A stretch of DNA of 64,000 bases, taken from Clostridiales bacterium (GTDB lineage Bacteria > Bacillota > Clostridia > Saccharofermentanales > Saccharofermentanaceae). The stretch covers positions 1 to 64,000 of the forward strand of contig JAFZKB010000029.1 of assembly GCA_017551865.1 (NCBI GenBank), in the 5' to 3' direction. Under the pieces are notes generated by a model. That model was not told the origin of the DNA and did not search any database. It saw nothing but the letters and a program-made list of their open reading frames with translations. Shown one piece after another: positions 34,273-42,251 of the stretch (positions are counted from its first letter, which is position 1; the number at the start of each line of letters is the position of its first letter). The translations under genes were made by a program, and so were the position numbers.

Positions 34273-34347
34273 TGGTGGAAACTATGGGGTTCGAACCCAT
34301 GGCCCCTCCCCTGTGAAGGGAATGCTCTCCCGCTGAGCTAAGCTTCC
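34273..34347 (-). tRNA. tRNA-Val (anticodon CAC)
   Basis: The minus strand folds into a full cloverleaf: acceptor GGAAGCT with AGTTTCC, D-arm GCTC/GAGC, anticodon stem TTCCC/GGGAG with loop TTCACAG, T-arm ATGGG/CCCAT with TTCGAAC, and an encoded CCA end. The loop places CAC at positions 34-36, so it reads GUG (Val). A TATTAT-like box lies upstream on the minus strand (34357-34362), and the bidirectional terminator follows. Confidence 0.93.
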
Positions 34348-34426
34348 GCCGACTATAATATCACAGATTGATGGATTGTGCCATGGCATTTTCCCAAAAG
34401 GCGCGGATCTTTTCGGGCGGAAATGC

Positions 34427-34620
34427 TTGACATTTCAGGGAAAACTGGTATCCTTAACGCGCATGGTCTCCTGAAAATTCGCGCGGAGAACCCTGCCGAC
34501 AGTTCGTTTGTGCCATCCTGTCGTTAAACAAAACCAGGACTATATCGAGCATATATGCGCAGGTGCTGCGCGCTTTCTGGTATAGTTTGCGTTTTTGAAA
34601 AGGCAAGCTATTTTTTTTTG
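34427..34620 (+). promoter_or_regulatory. Promoter, structured leader and terminator before the queuosine-precursor transporter
   Basis: TTGACA (34427-34432) and TATCCT (34449-34454) form a promoter that leaves a leader of about 175 nt. The leader has several short helices: CGACAG with CTGTCG; a nested GCGCA/TGCGC hairpin; and ACCAG (34533-34537) with CTGGT (34577-34581) enclosing it. It ends in a terminator, AGTTTGC (34584-34590) with GCAAGCT (34603-34609) and a run of nine or ten Ts, directly before the ribosome binding site. A regulatory RNA sensing a queuosine precursor is plausible. I could not match it to the preQ1-I or preQ1-II consensus. Confidence 0.6.
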
Positions 34621-34635
34621 TTTTAGGAGTGTTTT

Positions 34636-35388
34636 ATGAGTAAACTGATGAAACTTCAAAATGGGGAGCTTTCGAAGATCACGACGGATGCTTCTGAGGA
34701 AAAGCCGGCGATGGCGGAACAGCCGATGTCGAAGCTTTTTATGTGCATCGGCATTATATTCGTGTCCTGCCTTCTGCTTTCGAATCTGATCGCAGGCAAG
34801 ATGTGGGCGGTGACGGATTCCATCACGCTTCCGGCGGCGGTCATTCTTTTCCCGCTGACGTATATCTTCGGCGATGTCTTCACGGAAGTATATGGTTTTA
34901 AGAAGGCGCGTTTTGTGATCTGGATGGGCTTTGCGATGAGCTTTTTCGCTGTTCTGATCTACCTTGTTACGATCGGACTTCCGCACCCCGGGTTCTTCGA
35001 GGGACAGAGCGCCTATGAGACCGTTATGGGTACGACGCCGCGTGTCGCTCTTGCTTCCTTTGCCGGATATCTTTTCGGTGAGTTTTCCAATTCCATTATT
35101 CTGTCGAAAATGAAGGTCAAGACGAAGGGCAAAAATCTTTGGATGCGCACGATCCTTTCGACGGTGGTCGGCGAGGGATTCGACTCCGTGATCTTCATCA
35201 CCATCTCTTTCTGGGGAACGATGGAGAATTCGGAAGTGCTGAAGATGATATTGTTCCAGTATCTCTTCAAAGTCGCCTACGAAGTTCTTTTCACGCCGGT
35301 GACGTACGCTGTCGTCCGCTGGGTCAAGAGAAAGGAAGGCGTCGATACTTTCGACTATAACGTTAAGTACAACGTCATCAAGGGATAA
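34636..35388 (+). CDS. yhhQ: Queuosine precursor transporter (YhhQ/DUF165 family)
   Basis: A 250-residue membrane protein with six hydrophobic helices. Family marks: [11 protein letters not shown] near residue 48, then [20 protein letters not shown], and later [17 protein letters not shown] and [17 protein letters not shown]. YhhQ proteins import queuosine precursors such as preQ0 or preQ1. The next gene encodes the preQ0 reductase QueF, which supports this function. The RBS TAGGAGTG follows the leader terminator. Confidence 0.92.
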   Translation: MSKLMKLQNGELSKITTDASEEKPAMAEQPMSKLFMCIGIIFVSCLLLSNLIAGKMWAVTDSITLPAAVILFPLTYIFGDVFTEVYGFKKARFVIWMGFAMSFFAVLIYLVTIGLPHPGFFEGQSAYETVMGTTPRVALASFAGYLFGEFSNSIILSKMKVKTKGKNLWMRTILSTVVGEGFDSVIFITISFWGTMENSEVLKMILFQYLFKVAYEVLFTPVTYAVVRWVKRKEGVDTFDYNVKYNVIKG

Positions 35389-35402
35389 GGGAGGACCTGA
35401 CC

Positions 35403-35885
35403 ATGAGAGAAAGAGAAGAGCTGACGCTCCTGGGGAACCAGGGCACAAAGTATGTTTTCGATTACGATCCGTCGGTGCTGGAGACTTTTGAGAATAAGCA
35501 TCCGGACAACGATTACTTCGTGAAGTTCAACTGTCCGGAGTTTACGAGCCTTTGCCCGATCACGGGGCAGCCGGATTTTGCGACGATCACGATCTCGTAT
35601 GTGCCGAACATCAAGATGGTGGAGAGCAAGTCCCTGAAGCTCTATCTGTTCTCCTTTAGAAATCACGGTGATTTTCACGAGGACTGCGTAAACATCATCA
35701 TGAAGGATCTCATTAAGCTCATGGATCCGAAATATATTGAGGTGTGGGGCAAGTTCACACCGCGCGGAGGCATCTCCATCGACCCGTACTGCAACTACGG
35801 AAAAGCCGGAACGCCCTGGGAGAAAGTCGCCTTTGACAGAATGGCGAACCACGATATGTATCCGGAAAAGGTGGACAACCGATAA
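35403..35885 (+). CDS. queF: NADPH-dependent 7-cyano-7-deazaguanine reductase
   Basis: A 160-residue QueF of the short, unimodular type, reducing preQ0 to preQ1 in queuosine biosynthesis. The catalytic Cys is in [14 protein letters not shown], and the downstream QueF motif [20 protein letters not shown] is intact, as is the C-terminal YCNYG. It lies 14 nt after the transporter, so imported or salvaged preQ0 can be converted directly. Confidence 0.95.
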   Translation: MREREELTLLGNQGTKYVFDYDPSVLETFENKHPDNDYFVKFNCPEFTSLCPITGQPDFATITISYVPNIKMVESKSLKLYLFSFRNHGDFHEDCVNIIMKDLIKLMDPKYIEVWGKFTPRGGISIDPYCNYGKAGTPWEKVAFDRMANHDMYPEKVDNR

Positions 35886-35984
35886 GAAAAAACTATCGCG
35901 TTATACTAGCAGTAGAACAGTAAATCAGAAGAAGCGCTCTTTCGTAATGCTATAATGAAGAAAAAACGAAGGAGTGCTTTTTCT

Positions 35985-36326
35985 ATGCCATTTATCGATG
36001 CAAAAACAACGCTCAAGCTGTCTTTCGAGCAGAAGGAAGAACTGAAAAGTGAATTCGGAAAACTGATCACGACGCTCAATAAGCCCGAGTCCTACCTGAT
36101 GGTCGGGATCGAGGACGGATGTGACCTGTGGTTCGGCGGAAAGAAACTGGAAAAGGGTGCCTACATCGCGGTAAGTCTTCTCGGCAACGCTCCTTCCGAT
36201 CTTTATAACCGGATGACGGGTGCGATCTGCGCGATGCTCCTTGAAAAATATGGTATTCCCGGTGACAGTGTCTATATTACTTACCACCCCGTCAGTGACT
36301 GGGGCTGGAACGGCAGTAATTTCTGA
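35985..36326 (+). CDS. MIF-like tautomerase
   Basis: A 113-residue protein of the macrophage-migration-inhibitory-factor fold, with Pro after the initiator (MPFIDAKTTLKLS), PESYLMVGIEDGCDLWFGG in the middle and TYHPVSDWGWNGSNF at the end, as in MIF and bacterial MIF-like proteins. Pro-1 would be the catalytic base of a phenylpyruvate- or dopachrome-type tautomerase; the natural substrate is unknown. ATG at 35985 lies after AAGGAGTG; a slightly longer frame starts before the site and lacks the N-terminal Pro. It is the second tautomerase-superfamily protein in the window. Confidence 0.88.
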   Translation: MPFIDAKTTLKLSFEQKEELKSEFGKLITTLNKPESYLMVGIEDGCDLWFGGKKLEKGAYIAVSLLGNAPSDLYNRMTGAICAMLLEKYGIPGDSVYITYHPVSDWGWNGSNF

Positions 36327-36343
36327 TACCGGAGGATTTTCAC

Positions 36344-37054
36344 TTGATCAAAGTCTGTATTTTCGATATGTATGAGACCCTGGTCTCCCTCTTTATGGGC
36401 AGGGTCTATTTCTCTGAGGATTTCATGAAAGATCTCAATCTCCCGGGGGATCCGTACTATGCTTACTGGCACGAGACGGAAGATGCCAGGACCATGGGGC
36501 AGATGACTTTGGGAGAAGGGGCGGCGCAGGCGCTTCAAAAGTGCGGCGCTTATACGCCTGAAGCTGTGGAGCTTCTTCTTTCCAAGAGGCATGAAAGCCA
36601 GGAAGATACATTCTCTTCCATTCCGGTAGAAACGTTCGAGCTTCTTTCGGGCCTTAAGAAGCGGGGCATCAGGATCGGTCTGATCAGTAACTGCTTTTCT
36701 GATGAAAGAGATATGATCCGTTCTTCGGACCTGATGCCGTATTTCGATGCGGTCCGTCTTTCGTATGAGCAGGGGATCAAGAAGCCGGATCTGCGGATGT
36801 ATTTCAGCATCGCCGAAGAGCTCGGTGCTGATCCTTCGGAGTGCATGTATGTAGGTGACGGCGGTTCGCGTGAGCTTCAGGCGGCCAGGGAAGCCGGCAT
36901 GACGGCTGTGCAGTGCGATTGGTTCCGTCCCTTAGCCTATGAACCGCATATTCCGTGTCCGGTCTATCCGGAGTTTCCGCAGGCGGAAACCAGAGAGGAT
37001 GTCCTCCGGCTGATCGATGAGATGAATGCGCGCGGGAGAATGGTCGAAGAATGA
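36344..37054 (+). CDS. HAD-superfamily hydrolase
   Basis: A 236-residue haloacid-dehalogenase-like hydrolase. The motifs are FDMYETL (nucleophile Asp-8, with Tyr in place of the second Asp, as in haloacid dehalogenase-type members), SN in LISNCFSDE, Lys in IKKPDLRMY and the acidic pair in YVGDGGSRELQ. Such proteins hydrolyse small phosphate or halide esters. The start is TTG at 36344, preceded by GGAGGATT about 10 nt upstream. It is followed by the second palindrome array. Confidence 0.88.
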   Translation: MIKVCIFDMYETLVSLFMGRVYFSEDFMKDLNLPGDPYYAYWHETEDARTMGQMTLGEGAAQALQKCGAYTPEAVELLLSKRHESQEDTFSSIPVETFELLSGLKKRGIRIGLISNCFSDERDMIRSSDLMPYFDAVRLSYEQGIKKPDLRMYFSIAEELGADPSECMYVGDGGSRELQAAREAGMTAVQCDWFRPLAYEPHIPCPVYPEFPQAETREDVLRLIDEMNARGRMVEE

Positions 37055-37060
37055 GGATTT

Positions 37061-37307
37061 TTGCATAAGAACGTACCGGCACGCATTCTTATAACAACAA
37101 AAGAATGGGGACTTTGCATAAGATCACAAAAAAGCATTCTCTTATAACAACAAACATGCAGTTTCTTTGTATAAGATCGGGCTTTTTGAGTCTCTTATAA
37201 CACCAAGTATTTCCCAATTGTTATAAGGAAAGCAAATCCATTGGTCTTATACAAACGACCTTCCAATAATGTGTTATAAGAAAAGCCAAACAACTAGTTT
37301 TATACAA
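37061..37307. repeat. Second palindrome array: ten alternating 10-nt arms, period 52-53 nt
   Basis: Ten related arms start at 37061, 37087, 37114, 37140, 37167, 37193, 37219, 37245, 37272 and 37298, a step of 26 or 27 throughout. They alternate between TTGYATAAGA-type and TCTTATAACA-type sequence. The last four are TGTTATAAGG, TCTTATACAA, TGTTATAAGA and TTTTATACAA, so the array switches orientation after the sixth arm. Taken as pairs they form five 36-nt units every 52-53 nt with unrelated interiors and spacers. The array lies between convergent genes, like the one at 15071-15365, but its sequence is unrelated. Confidence 0.85.
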
Positions 37308-37317
37308 AAAGACAAAG

Positions 37318-37349
37318 AAGAGGCTGCCTTTCGGGGCAGCCTCTTTTTT
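37318..37349. terminator. Intrinsic terminator, probably bidirectional
   Basis: AAGAGGCTGCC and GGCAGCCTCTT pair around a 6-nt loop, followed by TTTT on the plus strand and a T/C-rich run on the minus strand. It lies between the second palindrome array and the end of the serpin gene. Confidence 0.85.
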
Positions 37350-37383
37350 CAAAGCGCTGAAGGGGCACATATGGCGCTTCGTG

Positions 37384-38679
37384 TCAGATGGTCTCTAGTG
37401 TTCCGAGGAATACCGGAAGTCCGCTTTCAACATCGACGATCGCGTAGGCGAACGGACGGTCGCAGATCACGGATCTCATCTCTTCGGGTTCCATGGCAGC
37501 CATGCACTTCATTTCGATCGCTGTGGCCGCTGCTGCGCGGGTGCCGCTGCGGTTGACTTCGATGTGGGTCTTATGGATGACCCGGCTGATGAATACACCG
37601 ATATCGGTCATGTTGGAAAAATCGGCTTTTACGGAATGGAAGGCATCCTTCATGCCCATATCCGCAAGGTAGTTCTGAAGCTCCTGCGAATAATCCGTTT
37701 CAAATTCCGGGAACTGGAAGTAGAGGTTATATTCTGTCGTTCTGCTTTCCCAGAATTTCCAGTACTCTTCTGTGGTCATCTCCTGCATGAAGGTGTTGAT
37801 ATCCACTTCTTCGTCGTTCGGAAGGATCGTCATGAAAGCGTACTTTCCGCCTTCGTAGTATTTGAGGAAGCCCTGGGCATTCTCGTTATAAAGATAGGTT
37901 CCGTCGTCTCCGCCGCAGAGGAAGGGTGTGCTCTTTCTCGAGCCGTCACCGGAATGGAAGACCAGGTCCATGACATCGGATTCATCGAAGGGATTTGCCC
38001 ACTTCGCGTCAAAGGTGATCGCGTTGACGAGGACCATGAGAGACTCGGAGGAAATGTTGTCGATGAGATTTTCGATCATGCCGTCCGTCTTATCGCTGAC
38101 CCATTTATTGATGGTCTTCACAGCGGAACCGTCGAACTTGATATTCGAAACCTGCGCGTTGAAGTGTCTTTTTACATAGGAAAGATAATCATCATATACA
38201 GAAGCCTTGAGGCTGTCGTTGATCCATGCGGAGTTCGCGATCCGGAGCTGCTCATTTTTCAGGCTCTTCATGCGCTCTACGGCGAACTGGAAGCCTTCTT
38301 CGTTCGAAGCTCCCGGGACCATGGTCTGAAGCATCTGGTCCAGAGTATCTCCCGAGGCGCCGGCCGCACACATCTCCAACGCGAAAAGGATCGAGTCGGA
38401 GGAGATCAGGACATTGTCGCCTTTGGCTGCCGCGAGGCATCTTTTCATGACGCCGAAAACGAACTCGGAATATGCTTTTCGAAGTTCTTCTTCGGTCATG
38501 GTGCCGTTCTTGCCGGCCCCGTTATTGACCAGATCGAAGATCGCCGTCTGGTTTTGCGGGCGCTCGGCCGTTCTGGTCCGAAGATTGCTGGTGGTATTTG
38601 CCTTTTTTCCGCAGGCGGTGCCCATGGAAAGAAGAAGGGAAGATGTCAGTAAGAGTACCGTCAGTTTTCTGGTTTTCAT
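37384..38679 (-). CDS. Serpin-family protease inhibitor, lipoprotein
   Basis: A 431-residue lipoprotein (lipobox GTAC, Cys-23) with a full serpin fold. The shutter and breach motifs are visible: NAITFDAKWANPF (about 218-230), HKTHIEVNRSGTRAAAATA (hinge, about 367-385) and the C-terminal FAYAIVDVESGLPVFLGTL. The Ala-rich hinge is typical of inhibitory serpins, and the reactive loop continues IEMKCMAAMEPEEM with a Cys. Extracellular lipid anchoring suggests protection from host or competitor proteases, as proposed for other gut bacterial serpins. A GC-rich pair of hairpins (near 38701-38745) lies in its leader. Confidence 0.93.
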   Translation of the reverse strand: MKTRKLTVLLLTSSLLLSMGTACGKKANTTSNLRTRTAERPQNQTAIFDLVNNGAGKNGTMTEEELRKAYSEFVFGVMKRCLAAAKGDNVLISSDSILFALEMCAAGASGDTLDQMLQTMVPGASNEEGFQFAVERMKSLKNEQLRIANSAWINDSLKASVYDDYLSYVKRHFNAQVSNIKFDGSAVKTINKWVSDKTDGMIENLIDNISSESLMVLVNAITFDAKWANPFDESDVMDLVFHSGDGSRKSTPFLCGGDDGTYLYNENAQGFLKYYEGGKYAFMTILPNDEEVDINTFMQEMTTEEYWKFWESRTTEYNLYFQFPEFETDYSQELQNYLADMGMKDAFHSVKADFSNMTDIGVFISRVIHKTHIEVNRSGTRAAAATAIEMKCMAAMEPEEMRSVICDRPFAYAIVDVESGLPVFLGTLETI

Positions 38680-38860
38680 AGTAAAAACTCCTTTTCATCA
38701 CGGCCGGTCCGGCCGCTTTTTCCTATTTATTCGACCGTTTCGGCCGTTTTTTTCTTGCCGGGGAAAGGCGTTTGTTCGTTCGCGCTTTCCCGCTTTCTGA
38801 ATAATAGACGAAGAAGAAAGGAGATCTGTTGCACTTTTTTAGCGGATCTTCTGCTTTTTT

Positions 38861-38903
38861 TGAAAAAAAGAAACGGTACTGATCCGAAAAGGGATCCGTA
38901 CCG
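38861..38903 (-). terminator. Intrinsic terminator of the Rrf2 regulator gene
   Basis: On the minus strand ACGGTACGGATCC pairs with GGATCAGTACCGT and is followed by TTTCTTTTTTT. It lies 63 nt after the stop of the Rrf2-type regulator. Confidence 0.8.
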
Positions 38904-38965
38904 TCTGAGTTTTTCGATTGAAAAGAAGAAATGTATCTTCTGAATGAGGTGAAATGCGTCCTCTG

Positions 38966-39370
38966 TTATTTCTTCTGGCAGAGGTCGCTCAATTTCTTTC
39001 CGTAGAAGAAGTCATGGATCATGTTATCGTATTCGGTCCAGAGAGGGAGGGTCTGGCAGCCATCCTTTCTCGGGCAGATGAAGTTCTTGTCGGAAAGACA
39101 GACAACAGAGGAGAGTTTTCCTTCCATGAGTTCCAGTATCTCACCTACAGTGTATTCTTCGGGCTTTCTCACGAGCTTATAGCCGCCGCCCTTGCCGCTG
39201 GCGCCCTTAAGAAGACCGCCATTTACCATATCCTTTACGATGATCTCCAGATATTTTTTCGAGATCTCCTGACGGGCGGCAACATCTTTAAGAGGTATAT
39301 AGTTACCGTCGCTGTTTTCAGCCAGATCGATCATAACACGGATCGCGTAACGTCCTTTAGTAGAAATCAT
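38966..39370 (-). CDS. Rrf2-family transcriptional regulator, IscR-like
   Basis: A 134-residue regulator with an N-terminal winged helix (MISTKGRYAIRVMIDLAENS, then the recognition region DVAARQEISKKYLEIIVKDM) and three conserved-type cysteines, Cys-91, Cys-99 and Cys-105, spaced as in Fe-S-binding IscR. It is divergent from iscS-iscU. Each of the two facing promoters overlaps one copy of a CCTATT-N13-AATAGG site, so it most likely represses itself and the iron-sulfur/cysteine desulfurase genes. CymR, a cysteine-responsive Rrf2 protein of Firmicutes, usually lacks these cysteines. Confidence 0.85.
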   Translation of the reverse strand: MISTKGRYAIRVMIDLAENSDGNYIPLKDVAARQEISKKYLEIIVKDMVNGGLLKGASGKGGGYKLVRKPEEYTVGEILELMEGKLSSVVCLSDKNFICPRKDGCQTLPLWTEYDNMIHDFFYGKKLSDLCQKK

Positions 39371-39402
39371 AAATTGCCACCTTTCACTTTTGTGATGTTT
39401 TA

Positions 39403-39478
39403 CCTATTATACCGCAAGGTGAATAGGCAAATCAAGTATATTTACCTATTGACACGGTAGGCGAATAGGAAATATAAT
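39403..39478. promoter_or_regulatory. Divergent promoters with duplicated Rrf2 operator
   Basis: CCTATT-N13-AATAGG occurs twice (39403-39427 and 39445-39469). The right copy overlaps the plus-strand promoter TTGACA (39449-39454)/TATAAT (39473-39478, 18-nt spacer) of iscS. The left copy overlaps the minus-strand promoter with its TATAAT at 39411-39406 and TTGATT at 39435-39430, again with an 18-nt spacer. Confidence 0.8.
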
Positions 39479-39507
39479 GTGGGCAGTCACGAAAAAGGAG
39501 TATTCAC

Positions 39508-40692
39508 ATGATCTACGCAGATAACGCAGCGACAACGAAAATGAGTGAGGCGGCCATTGAGAAAATGGTCTCTCTCATGAATGATACATACGGTAATCCT
39601 TCGAGCCTTTACCGTTTCGGCCAGAAGGCGAAGGAAGCGCTTGAGGAAGCAAGAGAAACGGTTGCTTCCGTAATTGGTGCCGATCCGAAGGAGATCATCT
39701 TCACTTCGGGCGGAAGTGAGGCGGACAACCAGGCGATCCGTTCCGCGGCCCTGATCGGTAAGGCGAAGGGAAAGACCCACATCATTTCGACGAAGTTTGA
39801 GCACCACGCCGTGCTTCACACTCTGGATAAGCTCGAAAAGGAAGGCTTTGAGATCACTCTTCTTGATGTTCATGAAGACGGTCTGGTCCGTCCGGAGGAA
39901 GTGGCTGCTGCAATCACAGATAGGACGGCGCTCGTTACGATCATGTACGCAAATAACGAGATCGGTACGATCCAGCCCATCGCGGAGATCGGCAGGATCT
40001 GCCACGAAAGGGGTGTCCTTTTCCATACCGACGCGGTGCAGGCAATCACGCATGTTCCGATCAATGTCGTCGAGCAGAACATCGATATGCTTTCGGCTTC
40101 GGGACACAAGTTCCACGGCCCGAAGGGCACAGGTTTCCTCTATGCGAAAAAGGGCATCAAGCTCAGTAATCTGATCGAGGGAGGCGCCCAGGAAAGAGGC
40201 AAGCGTGCCGGTACCGAAAATGTGCCGGGGATCGCGGCCATGGCGGTGGCTCTTAAAGAAGCTTCCGACAAGCTCGATGAGACAGCGAAGTATCTCATTG
40301 AGAAGCGTGACCGCCTGATTAAAGGTCTTTCTGAGATCGAGCACTCCGCGCTGAACGGCGATGCGGAAAAGAGACTTCCGAGTAATGTGAACTTCTGCTT
40401 CGAGGGTATCGAGGGCGAATCGCTCCTCCTGCTTCTCGACGAAAAGGGCATCGCGGCTTCTTCGGGAAGTGCCTGCACATCGGGATCTCTTGATCCGAGC
40501 CACGTGCTTCTTTCGATCGGACGTGTGCACGATGTGGCGCATGGTTCTCTGAGACTAAGCCTCGGTGAAGACATTACGGACGAAGATATCGATTACATGA
40601 TCAGCGCGGTAAAAGAAGTAGTGACATATTTAAGAAGCTTTTCGCCGATCTGGCGCGACCTGGTAGCAGGGAAAAAACAATTCATTCTTTAA
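39508..40692 (+). CDS. iscS: Cysteine desulfurase (IscS/NifS type)
   Basis: A 394-residue PLP enzyme taking sulfur from L-cysteine to its active-site Cys as persulfide for Fe-S assembly. Features: DNAATTKMSEAA at the start, EHHAVLHTL, Asp in FHTDAVQAI, PLP-binding Lys-201 in SGHKFHGPKGTGF, the AGTENVPG motif and Cys-323 in SSGSACTSGSLDPSHVL. It is 18 nt before the scaffold gene iscU, so the two are an operon, driven by an Rrf2-controlled promoter. It also connects the downstream sulfur island to cluster assembly, including clusters of the nitrogenase-like proteins. Confidence 0.96.
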   Translation: MIYADNAATTKMSEAAIEKMVSLMNDTYGNPSSLYRFGQKAKEALEEARETVASVIGADPKEIIFTSGGSEADNQAIRSAALIGKAKGKTHIISTKFEHHAVLHTLDKLEKEGFEITLLDVHEDGLVRPEEVAAAITDRTALVTIMYANNEIGTIQPIAEIGRICHERGVLFHTDAVQAITHVPINVVEQNIDMLSASGHKFHGPKGTGFLYAKKGIKLSNLIEGGAQERGKRAGTENVPGIAAMAVALKEASDKLDETAKYLIEKRDRLIKGLSEIEHSALNGDAEKRLPSNVNFCFEGIEGESLLLLLDEKGIAASSGSACTSGSLDPSHVLLSIGRVHDVAHGSLRLSLGEDITDEDIDYMISAVKEVVTYLRSFSPIWRDLVAGKKQFIL

Positions 40693-40710
40693 TATCCGGA
40701 GGAACATAAC

Positions 40711-41088
40711 ATGGCATTATATAGTGAAAAAGTAATGGATCATTTTCTTCACCCGAGAAACGTCGGTGTGATCGAGGATGCGGACGGTATCGGCGAAGTC
40801 GGAAACGCCAAGTGCGGCGACATCATGAAGATCTACATGAAGATCGATGACGACATCATCACGGACGTCAAGTTCGAGACTTTCGGCTGCGGATCGGCAA
40901 TCGCCTCGAGCTCGATGGCGACCGAGATGATCAAGGGAAAACCGGTATCTGAGGCTTTAGAACTCACAAATAAGGCAGTTGCCGAAGCCCTCGACGGACT
41001 TCCGGCCCATAAGATGCACTGTTCCGTTCTGGCAGAAGAGGCGATCAAGAACGCGCTTGAAGATTATCAGAGCAGAAAGAAAGCATAA
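40711..41088 (+). CDS. iscU: Iron-sulfur scaffold protein IscU/NifU N-terminal type
   Basis: A 125-residue scaffold with the three conserved cysteines, Cys-35 in AKCGD, Cys-60 in FGCGSA and Cys-104 in MHCSV, plus Asp-37 and His-103 as in IscU. It assembles [2Fe-2S]/[4Fe-4S] clusters using sulfur from the adjacent desulfurase. There is no C-terminal Nfu domain, so it is not a full-length NifU. Confidence 0.95.
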   Translation: MALYSEKVMDHFLHPRNVGVIEDADGIGEVGNAKCGDIMKIYMKIDDDIITDVKFETFGCGSAIASSSMATEMIKGKPVSEALELTNKAVAEALDGLPAHKMHCSVLAEEAIKNALEDYQSRKKA

Positions 41089-41116
41089 TTCTGCTCGAAG
41101 GGGAGTTGGCGGAACT

Positions 41117-41713
41117 ATGATTTCCAGAGATGAAGCATTTACTATTCTGAAAAAATATAACAAGGATCCCTTCCATATCCAGCATGCGCTGACGGTGGAA
41201 GCGGTGATGAAGTGGTACGCGGGAGAACTCGGTTACGCAGAGGATGCGGAATACTGGGGCATCGTCGGACTTCTTCATGATATCGATTTTGAACTATATC
41301 CTGATGAGCACTGTCTGAAAGCTCCGGAACTTCTTTCTGAAAACGGTGTGGGAGAGGACATCATTCACGCTGTGTGTTCTCATGGTTACGGTATTACTGT
41401 CGGCTGCGGAACTACGATCGAAGTGGAACCCGTTCATGAGATGGAGAAGGTTCTTTTCGCCGCGGATGAACTTACCGGTTTGATCTGGGCTGCGGCACTG
41501 ATGCGTCCTTCGAAGAGCACGAAAGATATGGAGCTCAAGTCCCTGAAGAAAAAGTATAAGAGCAAAGGATTTGCCGCGGGCTGTTCGAGAGAAGTGATCG
41601 AGCGCGGTGCAGACCAGCTCGGATGGGAACTCGATAAACTCCTGACAATGACGCTTTCCGCGATGGCAGCAAATGAAGATCTCATCAATTCCGAGATGGA
41701 AGCGGAGCAGTAA
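41117..41713 (+). CDS. HD-domain hydrolase
   Basis: A 198-residue HD-superfamily metal-dependent phosphohydrolase. His in FHIQHALTVEAV, the HD pair in GLLHDIDFELYPDE and later acidic and His residues (HAVCSHG, AADELTG) provide the metal site. The small size resembles predicted HDIG hydrolases with unknown nucleotide-like substrates. ATG at 41117 is chosen; the longer frame starts inside iscU. It lies 28 nt after iscU and directly before the acetyltransferase gene, so it is probably in the isc operon. Confidence 0.85.
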   Translation: MISRDEAFTILKKYNKDPFHIQHALTVEAVMKWYAGELGYAEDAEYWGIVGLLHDIDFELYPDEHCLKAPELLSENGVGEDIIHAVCSHGYGITVGCGTTIEVEPVHEMEKVLFAADELTGLIWAAALMRPSKSTKDMELKSLKKKYKSKGFAAGCSREVIERGADQLGWELDKLLTMTLSAMAANEDLINSEMEAEQ

Positions 41714-42199
41714 ATGGAGATCCGAAAAGCTGAAAAAGACGACCTTCGGGCCGTTACGGATCTGGAAGCCCTGTGCTTCCCGGCAGCGGAAGCGGCGACA
41801 GAGGAAAGTTTTCGGGAACGGCTCCGGTATTACGGCGACTGTTTCCTTCTGTTATTCGAAGAGGGAAAACTGATCTCCTTTGTAGATGGAATGATCACTG
41901 ATGAACCGGATCTTCGAGATGAGATGTATGAGGATGCCTCCATGCATGATCCGAATGGAAAATGGCAGATGATCTTCGGGGTGAATACACATCCGAACTA
42001 TCAGAGACGGGGCTATGCAGGCTTACTGATCCAAAAGATGATCGAGAAGGCAAAAAACGAAGGACGGCGGGGAGTTGTCCTTACATGCAAAGACCAGCTG
42101 GTGCACTACTACGCCGGGTTCGGTTTTGTAAATGAAGGCAGAAGCGATAAGTCAACTCATGGCGGAGTTCCCTGGAATCAGATGCGTATTACTTTCTGA
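41714..42199 (+). CDS. GNAT-family N-acetyltransferase
   Basis: A 161-residue GNAT protein. The acetyl-CoA-binding P-loop is visible in YQRRGYAGLLIQKM, preceded by the strand FGVNTHPN and followed by VVLTCKDQLVHYYAGFGFVN. The layout fits small arylamine/polyamine-type acetyltransferases; the substrate is unknown. Its ATG directly follows the stop of the HD-domain gene, indicating a shared transcript. Confidence 0.88.
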   Translation: MEIRKAEKDDLRAVTDLEALCFPAAEAATEESFRERLRYYGDCFLLLFEEGKLISFVDGMITDEPDLRDEMYEDASMHDPNGKWQMIFGVNTHPNYQRRGYAGLLIQKMIEKAKNEGRRGVVLTCKDQLVHYYAGFGFVNEGRSDKSTHGGVPWNQMRITF

Positions 42200-42251
42200 T
42201 CGGGATATATCGTATAATGAGGAGAAAACTTACAGATAGTTAGGTGAAACT

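Noticed and set aside
34273..34347. tRNA with anticodon TCA (selenocysteine or suppressor)
   Set aside because: Shifting the loop by one base makes an A-A mismatch and two weak G-T pairs in the anticodon stem. The standard fold gives CAC with a sound five-pair stem.
37564..38652. Long plus-strand reading frame of 362 codons
   Set aside because: It is the antisense of the serpin gene, without a ribosome site or recognisable domain.
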